A model generated the notes under the pieces. That model searched no databases. It had not been told where the DNA came from and saw only the letters and a program-made list of their open reading frames with translations. Positions 33,575-41,596 of a stretch of DNA of 64,000 nt are shown here, one piece after another. This DNA is from Advenella kashmirensis W13003 (GTDB lineage Bacteria > Pseudomonadota > Gammaproteobacteria > Burkholderiales > Burkholderiaceae_B): contig NZ_KI650979.1 of NCBI RefSeq assembly GCF_000506985.1, positions 558,001 to 622,000 on the forward strand, read 5' to 3'. Numbering within the stretch: the stretch's first letter is position 1; every line of letters begins with the position of its first letter. Made by a program: the position numbers and the translations under genes.

Positions 33575-35569
33575 ATGTTGCCCCCTGTACCGGTGTCAAA
33601 ACGAGCACCCAACCGCAAGCCTTTAGTACGCCCGTTAGGTGTCCTGTGTGTTCTCAGCCTGAGCACTGCATTGCCGCAAATGGCCTGCGCCCAGGCAGCC
33701 GAACCGGTTACAAACGTGACTTCGCTCAATCCGATCGTAGTGACCGCCAGCGGTTTTGAACAGGACATTATTGACGCCCCTGCTTCCATCAGTGTTATTC
33801 CACGGGAAAAACTGGAAAAAGGTGCCTATCGCGATCTGACTGACGCCCTGCGCGATGTGCCTGGCGTGATCATGACGCCGTCCGACAACAACACTTCTGA
33901 CATCACCTTGCGCGGCATGAGCGCCAATTACACCCTGATCCTGGTAGACGGCAAGCGCATGAGCACCCGCGAAACGCAGACCAACGGCAGCACCGGCACC
34001 GATCAGAGCTGGGTTCCGCCGCTGGAAGCCATCGAACGGATCGAGGTCGTGCGCGGACCCATGTCGTCGCTTTACGGCTCAGATGCCATGGGCGGCGTCA
34101 TCAACGTCATCACGCGCAAGGTGCCAAAAAAATGGGGAGGGTCCGTGCGCCTTGACTCCACGCTGCAACAGCATTCCGCGTCGGGCAACAATTTCCAGGG
34201 CAACTTCTACATAGCCGGGCCGATCAAAGAGGACTTGCTGGGATTCAGCCTGTACGGCGTGTATTCACATCGCAGCGAGGACGATATCGAAGAGGGCTAT
34301 AACCGCCACACAAATCGCGGCGCAACCGCGAGACTGTCCCTGACCCCTACCCGCGAACACGATATCGTGCTGGAAGCCGGCGCATCCAAGCAGATTTACC
34401 GTTCTACACCCGGCAAGACCCTGCTGCCGACCGAAGCGGAAAGCCGGCGCGAATTCAGGCGCCGGCATTTTTCGCTGACCCACGACGGACGCTGGTCATT
34501 CGGCACCTCCAACACCTACGTGCAGCGGGAAGAGACGGAAAACCTGTCACGCGACATGACCATCCGCAATACCACGGCCAGCACAAAATGGAGCATGCCG
34601 CTGTTCGAGCGTCACATCACCACGGTCGGCGCCTTTTACAGCCTGGAAGACCTGAAAGACACCACCACCAACAAGATGTCGGACCGCTCTACAGTGGATC
34701 GCTGGCAATATGCGTTTTTTGCAGAAAATGAGTGGCAGGTCACCGATTCTTTTGCCCTGACCGGCGGGTTGCGCCTGGACAATGAAAAAACCTCGGGGAC
34801 GCATTGGAGTCCCCGACTCTACGGCGTTTGGCACCTGAATGACAACTGGACCGTCAAAGGAGGCATCTCCACCGGTTTCCGCGCGCCATCGTTGCGCCAG
34901 ACCCTGCCCGACTGGGGTGCGGTGAGCCGCGGCGGCAATATGTACGGCAATCCTGATCTGAAGCCGGAAAAGACGCTAACCAAGGAAATCGGCCTGATTT
35001 ACAGCGACGGCAACGGTCTGATGGCGGGCGTGACCTTGTTCGATAACGAATTCACCGACAAGATTACGCGCGTGCCCTGCCCGGAATGCGGGCCGGTCAA
35101 CGCGCAGGGACGATCCGCCACGACCTATGTGAATGTGGACGACGCGATTACACGCGGCATGGAAGCGACGCTGACCGCCCCCCTGAGCGACAAGCTGTCC
35201 CTGACATCCAGCTATACCTATACCTACTCCAAGCAAAAGAGCGGCCAATATGAAGGCAACCCGCTGAACCAGATGCCCGAGCACATGTTCAACCTGGGCC
35301 TGGACTGGAAGCCGACCGACAAGCTGAACGGCTGGGTCAAGGTCACATATCGCGGCAAGGAAAGCGATCCGACGCAGGGAATTTCGGCCAGCACCACCAT
35401 GGCGCCGTCGGCCACCTATATTGACTTGGGCGGCTCTTATGACGTGAACAAAAATCTGACCGTGTACGCAGGCCTTTACAACCTCTTTGACAAACAGGTC
35501 CGCTATGACGATTACGGATATGTCGAAGACGGACGCCGCTACTGGCTGGGCATGAACGTCAAATTCTGA
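33575..35569 (+). CDS. TonB-dependent siderophore receptor (FepA/CirA-like)
   Basis: A 664-residue outer-membrane receptor. A signal peptide (1-40) is followed by a TonB-box-like PIVVTA at 53-58, a plug domain through about residue 190 (DALRDVPGVIM, LRGMSANYTLILVDGKRM), and a 22-strand barrel ending in a C-terminal phenylalanine (GMNVKF). Two cysteines (VPCPECGPVN) form the usual external-loop pair of the catecholate receptor branch. A Fur-box-like site lies upstream. The next gene, 55 bases on, encodes a matching periplasmic siderophore binding protein. Close in type to Bordetella Bfr receptors; the exact siderophore is not inferable. Confidence 0.92.
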   Translation: MLPPVPVSKRAPNRKPLVRPLGVLCVLSLSTALPQMACAQAAEPVTNVTSLNPIVVTASGFEQDIIDAPASISVIPREKLEKGAYRDLTDALRDVPGVIMTPSDNNTSDITLRGMSANYTLILVDGKRMSTRETQTNGSTGTDQSWVPPLEAIERIEVVRGPMSSLYGSDAMGGVINVITRKVPKKWGGSVRLDSTLQQHSASGNNFQGNFYIAGPIKEDLLGFSLYGVYSHRSEDDIEEGYNRHTNRGATARLSLTPTREHDIVLEAGASKQIYRSTPGKTLLPTEAESRREFRRRHFSLTHDGRWSFGTSNTYVQREETENLSRDMTIRNTTASTKWSMPLFERHITTVGAFYSLEDLKDTTTNKMSDRSTVDRWQYAFFAENEWQVTDSFALTGGLRLDNEKTSGTHWSPRLYGVWHLNDNWTVKGGISTGFRAPSLRQTLPDWGAVSRGGNMYGNPDLKPEKTLTKEIGLIYSDGNGLMAGVTLFDNEFTDKITRVPCPECGPVNAQGRSATTYVNVDDAITRGMEATLTAPLSDKLSLTSSYTYTYSKQKSGQYEGNPLNQMPEHMFNLGLDWKPTDKLNGWVKVTYRGKESDPTQGISASTTMAPSATYIDLGGSYDVNKNLTVYAGLYNLFDKQVRYDDYGYVEDGRRYWLGMNVKF

Positions 35570-35624
35570 TTGAAATAACGGCGGCTGCACCGCATGACCG
35601 CCACCACGACAAGGATTATTACAA

Positions 35625-36584
35625 ATGAAATCGACTCGACATACGGCGAAATGCTTCGCCATGCTGCATACTGCGCTGGCGGTTGCGATGGCCGGATACA
35701 CTGGGGCTGCGCTTGCCCAGACCACTCAGGTCACCGTGCAACATGCGAAAGGATCGGCCACCGTCGCTGAACAACCAGCCAAAACGGTGGTATTCGACCT
35801 GCCTTCGCTGGATATCATGCAAGTGCTGGGCGTACAGGCGGCCGGCGTACCGGAAGCCCGCTACCCTGAGTCGCTTTCAGTCTACAATGACAACGCGATT
35901 CCCAAGGCGGGCACCCTCTTCGAGCCCGACCACGATGCGATCGGAAAAATCGCCCCCGACCTGATCATCGTGGGTGGCCGATCGCGCGCAAAGTTCGACG
36001 ACGTAGCCAAACTGGCACCAACCCTGGACCTGAGCATCGATACCGGGAACGCTCTGGCAAGCATTGAACGCAATACCAACACGCTGGCGGCGATCTTCAA
36101 AAAAGAATCCGGGGCCAAAGAGGCCCTGGACAAACTGAACAAGGCCGTGGCAAACCTGAAAGCCAAATCCGCCAAGGCAGGTAACGCAATGCTGATTCTC
36201 GCAGTGAACGAGAAAACCAGCGTTTTCGGTCCGGGCTCGCGGTTCGGCATAATTTATGACGTCTTTGGATTTACGCCCAATGACGCCGTCAAGGACCTGT
36301 CTGCCAAAGATCGCCATCCGATCAAACTGGAAGACATCGCCCGCGCCGACCCAGATTGGCTATTCGTGATCGACCGCAATGCGGCCACCGGCCGGGCAGG
36401 CAAGCCCGCCAGAGAGACGCTGGAAAACCCCGTCATCCGAGATAGTCGTGCCGCAAAGAATAATCGCATTGTATATGTCGACCCCTACAACTGGTACATC
36501 ATGGGCAGTGCCGGGTTGACGTCGATGCAGCAGAATATCGAGCAGATTTCTGCTGCGCTTGATACCGCAATAGCGGTGAAATAA
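35625..36584 (+). CDS. Siderophore ABC-importer periplasmic binding protein
   Basis: A 319-residue class III binding protein resembling YclQ/CeuE/FatB. A signal peptide ends near residue 31 (GAALA|QTTQ). Typical segments are AKTVVFDLPSLDIMQVLGV, PDLIIVGGRS and IYVDPYNWYIMG. It follows the TonB receptor on the same strand and probably shares its transcript. No permease or ATPase gene follows (a LysR gene on the other strand comes next), so it must feed an importer located elsewhere. Confidence 0.9.
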   Translation: MKSTRHTAKCFAMLHTALAVAMAGYTGAALAQTTQVTVQHAKGSATVAEQPAKTVVFDLPSLDIMQVLGVQAAGVPEARYPESLSVYNDNAIPKAGTLFEPDHDAIGKIAPDLIIVGGRSRAKFDDVAKLAPTLDLSIDTGNALASIERNTNTLAAIFKKESGAKEALDKLNKAVANLKAKSAKAGNAMLILAVNEKTSVFGPGSRFGIIYDVFGFTPNDAVKDLSAKDRHPIKLEDIARADPDWLFVIDRNAATGRAGKPARETLENPVIRDSRAAKNNRIVYVDPYNWYIMGSAGLTSMQQNIEQISAALDTAIAVK

Positions 36585-36627
36585 GCGCAACCCCAATCGT
36601 TGACTCCTCAATCAGCCGGGTCGCTGC

Positions 36628-37554
36628 TCAAGCCACGAGCGGCGACCCGGCTGTGACATTATCTGCCCGGATAAAGTCAATAAACGCCCGCAAGGGCGAT
36701 GGCACCAGACGCCGTCCCGAATAATATAGGAACGGTCCGGAAAAGGCGACCCACCATGGTTCAAGCACCGGTAGCAAGGCGCCACTGTCCAGGTTTGGCC
36801 GCAGCCAATCCTCGAAAAGAAACACAATGCCGCTACCCGCAAGCGCAGCGTCCACGGCCAAGTCCGACGCACCTCCGGCCTCAACGATCAGTGGCCCCGT
36901 TGCCTCCACCTGCAGTCGTTCACCCTCACGCTCAAACTCCCAGGCGGGCATGGCGCCGCTGGGAAAACGCATTCGCAAGCAAGCGTGACCAAGTAAATCA
37001 CGAGGGTGATCCGGCATCCCGAATTGTTCGAGATACGCGGGGGACGCAGCAGCAGCAAAGCGCTGGATACGCGGACCGATAGGCACGGCGATCATGTCCT
37101 GCTCCAGCCGTTCGTCATATCGTATGCCGGCGTCACAGCCGGCTTCGATGATATCGACAAAATTTTCGTCCGAGAAAATTTCAAGGACAATATCGGGATA
37201 AGCTGCCAGGAACCGCGGCACGATATCGGCGAGGACCAGTCGCGAAACGCTGACCGGCACGTTCAGGCGCAATGTGCCGGCGGGCCGCTCGCGAAATACA
37301 TTGACGGCATCCAGCGCGGCCTCCATCTCAACCATTACCGGATCCAGCCGCGCCAGCAGACTTTTGCCCGCCTCGGTTGGCACCACGCTGCGCGTGGTCC
37401 GATGCAACAGTCTGACTCCCAGTTGCGCTTCCAGCCTGCGTATCGCTTCGCTAAGGGCGGACGCGCTGTTGCCGCTTTTTCTTGCGCCGCTGCGAAAGCC
37501 TTTGGCCCGCGCGACTGCCACAAACGCATTCAAATCGCCCAGATCAACCTTCAT
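36628..37554 (-). CDS. LysR-family transcriptional regulator
   Basis: A 308-residue LysR protein. The helix-turn-helix is in residues 12-45 (GFRSGARKSGNSASALSEAIRRLEAQLG) and the effector domain about 90-300. The start at 37554 is preferred because AGGAAAGG lies just upstream and the N-terminus MKVDLGDLNAFVAVARAKG matches family members; a longer GTG start is possible. It is divergent from the aldo/keto reductase at 37686 with two dyads between, the standard arrangement for a regulator and its target. Confidence 0.92.
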   Translation of the reverse strand: MKVDLGDLNAFVAVARAKGFRSGARKSGNSASALSEAIRRLEAQLGVRLLHRTTRSVVPTEAGKSLLARLDPVMVEMEAALDAVNVFRERPAGTLRLNVPVSVSRLVLADIVPRFLAAYPDIVLEIFSDENFVDIIEAGCDAGIRYDERLEQDMIAVPIGPRIQRFAAAASPAYLEQFGMPDHPRDLLGHACLRMRFPSGAMPAWEFEREGERLQVEATGPLIVEAGGASDLAVDAALAGSGIVFLFEDWLRPNLDSGALLPVLEPWWVAFSGPFLYYSGRRLVPSPLRAFIDFIRADNVTAGSPLVA

Positions 37555-37598
37555 GCCGCCTTTCCTTATTGTGCGCTCATCCGCACACACCGTACGGA

Positions 37599-37637
37599 TT
37601 ATGACGAATTATCATAACAATATTAAAGGCTTAATAT
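37599..37637. promoter_or_regulatory. Two dyads between LysR and aldo/keto reductase
   Basis: TTATGA (37599-37604) pairs with TCATAA (37612-37617), and ATATTAA (37620-37626) pairs with TTAATAT (37631-37637). They lie side by side in the 131-base divergent gap and look like LysR recognition and activation sites. Confidence 0.55.
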
Positions 37638-37685
37638 ATGACAATCGTTATTGCAAACGATCGGCCATTCACACAAGGAATACTC

Positions 37686-38567
37686 ATGAACGATCTCTCA
37701 AAAGCCGGCACCTTTTCTCTGGGCAATCATAGGGTCAATCGTATCGGCTACGGCGCGATGCAACTGGCAGGCCCCGGCGTATTCGGGCCGCCCAGGGACC
37801 GCGATGCCGCCCTTCAAGTCCTGCGCCAGGCTGTTGCACACGGCGTCAATCACATCGACACCAGCGATTTCTACGGACCGCATATTACGAATCACCTTAT
37901 TCGCGAGGCATTGAGTCCCTACCCGGAAGATCTGGTCATTGTGACCAAAGTCGGCGCCGTTCGCGGCGAAGATGCCTCATGGAATCCCGCGTTCTCGCGC
38001 GAAGCGCTGACTCAGGCCGTCCACGACAACCTGCGCAATCTCGAATTGGACACGCTTGAGGTCGTCAATTTTCGCTGCATGCTGTCGGCCACGCAGGACA
38101 CAGCAGAGGGGTCCATCGAAGCACCATTGACTGTGCTGGCAGAATTGCAACGGCAAGGCCTGATCCGGCATATCGGATTGAGCCACGTCACACCCACGCA
38201 GGTTGCACAAGGGCGCAGCGTCTGCGATATCGTTTGTGTCCAGAATCATTACAACCTGGCTCATCGCAAAGATGATGAACTGATTGACAATCTCGCGCGA
38301 GACGGGATCGCCTATGTGCCCTATTTCCCGTTGGGCGGCTTCTCACCCTTGCAATCTTCCGCGCTATCGCAGGTCGCCGAACAGCTGGCAGCCTCTCCTA
38401 TGCAAGTGGCTCTGGCCTGGTTGCTGCAACGGTCGCCCAACATCCTTCTGATTCCCGGGACATCTTCCGCGGCGCATTTACGAGAAAACCTCGCCGCAGC
38501 TGAGCTGGTTCTGCCCGAGGAAGCACTTGAACAATTGGATAAAATCGCTGGCGCAGGGGGAGCGTGA
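37686..38567 (+). CDS. Aldo/keto reductase
   Basis: A 293-residue TIM-barrel oxidoreductase using NADPH. Catalytic residues D58, Y63 (HIDTSDFYG) and K88 (VTKVG) are present. The fourth residue, usually histidine, is asparagine in EVVNFRCML, as in the AKR13-like branch. The start at 37686 is supported by AAGGA and by the N-terminus; a frame opening at 37638 has no ribosome site. It is divergent from LysR 37554, which likely controls it. It may reduce an aldehyde or a methylglyoxal-like compound; substrate unknown. Confidence 0.91.
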   Translation: MNDLSKAGTFSLGNHRVNRIGYGAMQLAGPGVFGPPRDRDAALQVLRQAVAHGVNHIDTSDFYGPHITNHLIREALSPYPEDLVIVTKVGAVRGEDASWNPAFSREALTQAVHDNLRNLELDTLEVVNFRCMLSATQDTAEGSIEAPLTVLAELQRQGLIRHIGLSHVTPTQVAQGRSVCDIVCVQNHYNLAHRKDDELIDNLARDGIAYVPYFPLGGFSPLQSSALSQVAEQLAASPMQVALAWLLQRSPNILLIPGTSSAAHLRENLAAAELVLPEEALEQLDKIAGAGGA

Positions 38568-38652
38568 CGAAATGAGCGACAAACTGTCCCCCCTTCCCTG
38601 GTTCGCCTCATCGGTACGAGGGCCTGCCTGCGACATTTGCCTCTTCTAGCAA

Positions 38653-38695
38653 TTGACAAATACCCAAATTAGGTATAATATAACCCAATATGGGT
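38653..38695 (+). promoter_or_regulatory. Promoter and paired operators of the MNT gene
   Basis: A perfect -35 TTGACA (38653-38658) and a perfect -10 TATAAT (38674-38679, 15-base spacer). Two palindromes, TACCCAAATTAGGTA (38661-38675) and ACCCAATATGGGT (38683-38695), have centres 21 bp apart. The second contains the ATG start at 38690, so the expected transcript start (38686-38690) gives a leaderless or nearly leaderless mRNA. Autoregulation by the encoded winged helix is inferred. Confidence 0.7.
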
Positions 38696-39307
38696 ACGAT
38701 TATTTCCTCTTCTCAGTCGTCAAGCAGTCTGGCGAATGCCTTGTTTCCCGGCACCAAGCAGCAGGTGCTACGGATTCTCTTTGGGCAATCGGATCGCAGT
38801 TTTTATGCCAATGAGATCATTAATCTTGCCGCTAGTGGCTCGGGCGCCGTACAGCGCGAACTGACGGTATTGACTCAAAGCGGCCTCATCACTGCTACCC
38901 GCCGAGGCAATCAGAAACACTATCAAGCCAATCCACAATCCCCTATTTTTGAAGAACTACGCAGCATTGTGCAAAAAACGGTGGGCGTTGCCGAACCTGT
39001 TCGCAATGCCCTTGTGCCGATGGCCGCACACATATCCGCCGCATTCGTCTACGGTTCCGTCGCGAAAAAAAACGACACCGCTGCCAGCGATATCGATCTG
39101 TTGCTGGTTTCCGATTCACTCAGCTATGGTGAAGTCTACGCCTCTCTTGAAGGCGCCAGCCAGGCTGTCGGTCGGCCCATCAATCCCACGATATTGACCT
39201 CAACGGAATTTTCCCGGAGGCTGCAAGCAAACGAATCCTTCCTGACTCGTATTCTGGAGCAGCCTAAAATCTGGATTATAGGAGCGGACGATGCCCTCCC
39301 CGTTTGA
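38690..39307 (+). CDS. MNT-type nucleotidyltransferase antitoxin with winged-helix domain
   Basis: A 205-residue protein. Residues about 20-82 form a winged helix-turn-helix (QVLRILFGQSDRSFYANEI, SGAVQRELTVLTQSGLI). Residues about 115-200 hold a minimal nucleotidyltransferase: GS at 122-123 and the Asp pair D134/D136 in SDIDLLLV. Such proteins act as antitoxins of HEPN RNases by adding AMP to them. The stop overlaps the start of the HEPN-like frame (39291). No ribosome site precedes the ATG. The low spacing and the promoter suggest autorepression. Confidence 0.87.
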   Translation: MGTIISSSQSSSSLANALFPGTKQQVLRILFGQSDRSFYANEIINLAASGSGAVQRELTVLTQSGLITATRRGNQKHYQANPQSPIFEELRSIVQKTVGVAEPVRNALVPMAAHISAAFVYGSVAKKNDTAASDIDLLLVSDSLSYGEVYASLEGASQAVGRPINPTILTSTEFSRRLQANESFLTRILEQPKIWIIGADDALPV

Positions 39308-39668
39308 ACAACTTACGGGCCCCGGAAAGGTATTGAAGGCGGAGCCACCCGATCGCAAGGAGTTTGAGGGACTCAAGCGGTCAGGCCAAGCCCGTCTGCA
39401 CGACGCAAAAAACACTTCTCTTTCTCTCGAAAGTCGTTTCGATCTGGCGTACAACGCCGCACATTCCTTATGCCTGGCCGCACTACGCTGGCACGGCTAT
39501 AGACCGAGCCAGCGATATATTGTTTTCCAATTGTTACCGCATACTCTCCAACTGGGCCCGCGATATCACATCTTCCCGCTAGAGTCCAACACCTCGGCAA
39601 CAATTCCCAGAAACCGCGTGGTCACGGCCGATTCGATATGTGTTTTCACTGTGACCAGGCTCAACTGA
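39291..39668 (+). pseudogene. Truncated HEPN-like toxin partner of MNT
   Basis: This frame starts 17 bases inside the MNT gene. Residues about 38-90 match the HEPN start (SLSLESRFDLAYNAAHSLCLAALRWHGY, then YIVFQLLPHTLQLGP). At about nucleotide 39561 the resemblance stops and the frame runs into the 3' end of the LysR gene on the other strand. The C-terminal third, where HEPN RNases of this group carry their Arg-x4-6-His motif, is missing. The toxin is thus likely inactive or altered, probably by a deletion or rearrangement joining the pair to the LysR region. An alternative is that this is a fused, still active short form. Confidence 0.7.
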
Positions 39669-40468
39669 CTGGTCAATACGGGCTGAGTCAATTCGATAAA
39701 CCGCAAGCTGCGCCCTGAACATATCCGTTCGAACATTTGGGGAACGAAACTGATGCCGATGCCTTGCTCGACCATCAGCAACATAGGCAGTGTTTCATTT
39801 CCCGAATAGATGATTCTCGGGTTGAACCCCGCGACATTACATGCCTCAAGAATATGCTCGCGTATGCCATTGCTATCGGTATTGGAATGTAAAAGAAAAT
39901 TTTCCTGCGCCAGATCAGACAACCTGATGTCGCGTTTTTCCGCCAAAGGGTGATGTACAGGTACCGCAAGCATCAGCGGCTCGGTAACAAGGGGGCGGGT
40001 CACCAAATCCTCGGCATGGAAACGGGTCCTGATGATCCCCGCATCAAGTTCATTATTGCGAATGCAATTCACAATGTGCGCACTTTCTCCCTCCCGAACA
40101 GTGACAGTGATATTCAGCTTGTCATCCTGGATGCGCCGCATCACTTGCGGAAGAATAAACAGACTGGCTGCGGTTGAACACCCAATGGACACGTTTCCTT
40201 CTGTCCCGGCAGCGTTATTTTTCACATCCTGGCGCAGGGTCTTGAACGAAGCAAGTAGATCTTTGGCCCGGGTATAAAACAGCCGGCCTGGCTCACTCAA
40301 CACCAGACGGTTCTTCTGTCGATTAAACAGCGTTACGTCAAGAGATTGCTCCAGCTTTTGGATCAGGATGCTTAGGGGTGGTTGCGTCATATTCAAAAGT
40401 CGGGCCGCTTTTGAAAGATTGCCCGTTTCTACCACCATCACAAAGCAGCGCAATTGGTGTTCGTCCAT
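39566..40468 (-). CDS. LysR-family transcriptional regulator
   Basis: A 300-residue LysR protein, helix-turn-helix in residues 10-45 (NLSKAARLLNMTQPPLSILIQKLE), effector domain about 90-290. It is divergent from the Bug gene at 40585 and probably controls the Bug-M81 pair. Its 3' end (39566-39668) is overlapped on the opposite strand by the tail of the truncated HEPN frame, which suggests the two loci were joined by a deletion. The AT-rich 116-base gap upstream holds direct repeats ATATTAGA at 40489-40496 and 40505-40512. Confidence 0.93.
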   Translation of the reverse strand: MDEHQLRCFVMVVETGNLSKAARLLNMTQPPLSILIQKLEQSLDVTLFNRQKNRLVLSEPGRLFYTRAKDLLASFKTLRQDVKNNAAGTEGNVSIGCSTAASLFILPQVMRRIQDDKLNITVTVREGESAHIVNCIRNNELDAGIIRTRFHAEDLVTRPLVTEPLMLAVPVHHPLAEKRDIRLSDLAQENFLLHSNTDSNGIREHILEACNVAGFNPRIIYSGNETLPMLLMVEQGIGISFVPQMFERICSGRSLRFIELTQPVLTSQLSLVTVKTHIESAVTTRFLGIVAEVLDSSGKM

Positions 40469-40584
40469 ACCATACTTTATTTAAATGGATATTAGATAAA
40501 TTATATATTAGACATATTCAAAACTGAAAATTAAACTATAAATTCCACTTTATTAAATATTTCATTCCAAAAATTGGAGACAAA

Positions 40585-41568
40585 ATGAAGTTTTTGAAAA
40601 TCTTACTAAGCCTGTCGCTTGTTGTCACCGCCAGCACAGGGCTGTCTGTTCATGCCGCCCAAAGCGACTGGCCGAACGCCAAGCCGTTCAGAGTTGTCGT
40701 ACCCTATCCACCCGGTGGCTCGGCAGACATTCTTGGGCGGCTCGTTGCGAAGAAATTGTCAGAGAATCTGGGTAACAATGCGGTCGTCGAGAATATTGCG
40801 GGCGGCGGGACAATCCCTGCTGCGCTATCGGTACTCAAGGACAAAGCAGACGGCTACACCCTTTTCGTAGCCAGCGACAACACGCTGAATATAAACAACT
40901 TCCTGCTTAAATCTCCTCGCTATGATGCCGATAAGGACTTCACCAGCGTGACTGTCCTCAATACTTATGCCCATTGGCTGATCGTCAGACAAGATAGCCC
41001 GTTCAACTCGATGGAGGATCTCAAGAAATTCATTATCGCCAATCCGAACAAGGCTTCTATCAGTGTGAACACCATTGGCGGCGCGGCCTATCTCGCCCTG
41101 GATAAATGGAAAAGAACCAACAAACTTGATTTTGAAATCATTCCATACCGCGGTTCTCCGCCTGCCGTTTCGGATTTGATCGGTGGTGTGACCACCGCGC
41201 ATATCGATGTAGCGGGGTCCTCGATGTCATATTACGACGGTGGCAAAGTGAAACCATTGGCTGTTTTGCAAACACAACCACTGAAAAAAATCCCCAAACT
41301 TCAAACACAGTCCTACGATGATCCGGCTGCCCTGACCGTCAAATCCAATCTTTCAGTCGTCGTGAAAAATGGCACCCCGCCCGAGCTGATTGAAAAGTTA
41401 TATCAGGCGCTGAAAAAAGGAGAGCACGACAAAGACTTCACAGATGCATTGAATATGTTCGCCTATGACGCAGTCCTGACTCCTCCTACCGAAAGCCGCC
41501 GATTCATTCTTGAAGAAACCCGACGCTACAAGGAACTGGTCGACGCTTCCGGTCTGGAAAAACAGTAA
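40585..41568 (+). CDS. Bug-family periplasmic binding protein (M81 peptidase operon)
   Basis: A 327-residue receptor with signal peptide ending SVHA|AQSDWP. The ligand loop PYPPGGSAD carries aspartate 48. It differs from the other copies in KADGYTLFVASDNTLNIN and in IPYRGSPPAVSD instead of VPYKG. TTGGAG lies 9 bases before the ATG. It is followed 28 bases later by an M81 peptidase gene, so its ligand may be an amide or small peptide acid. Confidence 0.92.
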   Translation: MKFLKILLSLSLVVTASTGLSVHAAQSDWPNAKPFRVVVPYPPGGSADILGRLVAKKLSENLGNNAVVENIAGGGTIPAALSVLKDKADGYTLFVASDNTLNINNFLLKSPRYDADKDFTSVTVLNTYAHWLIVRQDSPFNSMEDLKKFIIANPNKASISVNTIGGAAYLALDKWKRTNKLDFEIIPYRGSPPAVSDLIGGVTTAHIDVAGSSMSYYDGGKVKPLAVLQTQPLKKIPKLQTQSYDDPAALTVKSNLSVVVKNGTPPELIEKLYQALKKGEHDKDFTDALNMFAYDAVLTPPTESRRFILEETRRYKELVDASGLEKQ

Positions 41569-41596
41569 CCCCCCTTCTCATACACAGGATAGCAGC

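Noticed and set aside
41510-41596. M81 peptidase starting inside the Bug gene
   Set aside because: The HETNTF signature begins at residue 9 from the ATG at 41597, and AGGA precedes it.
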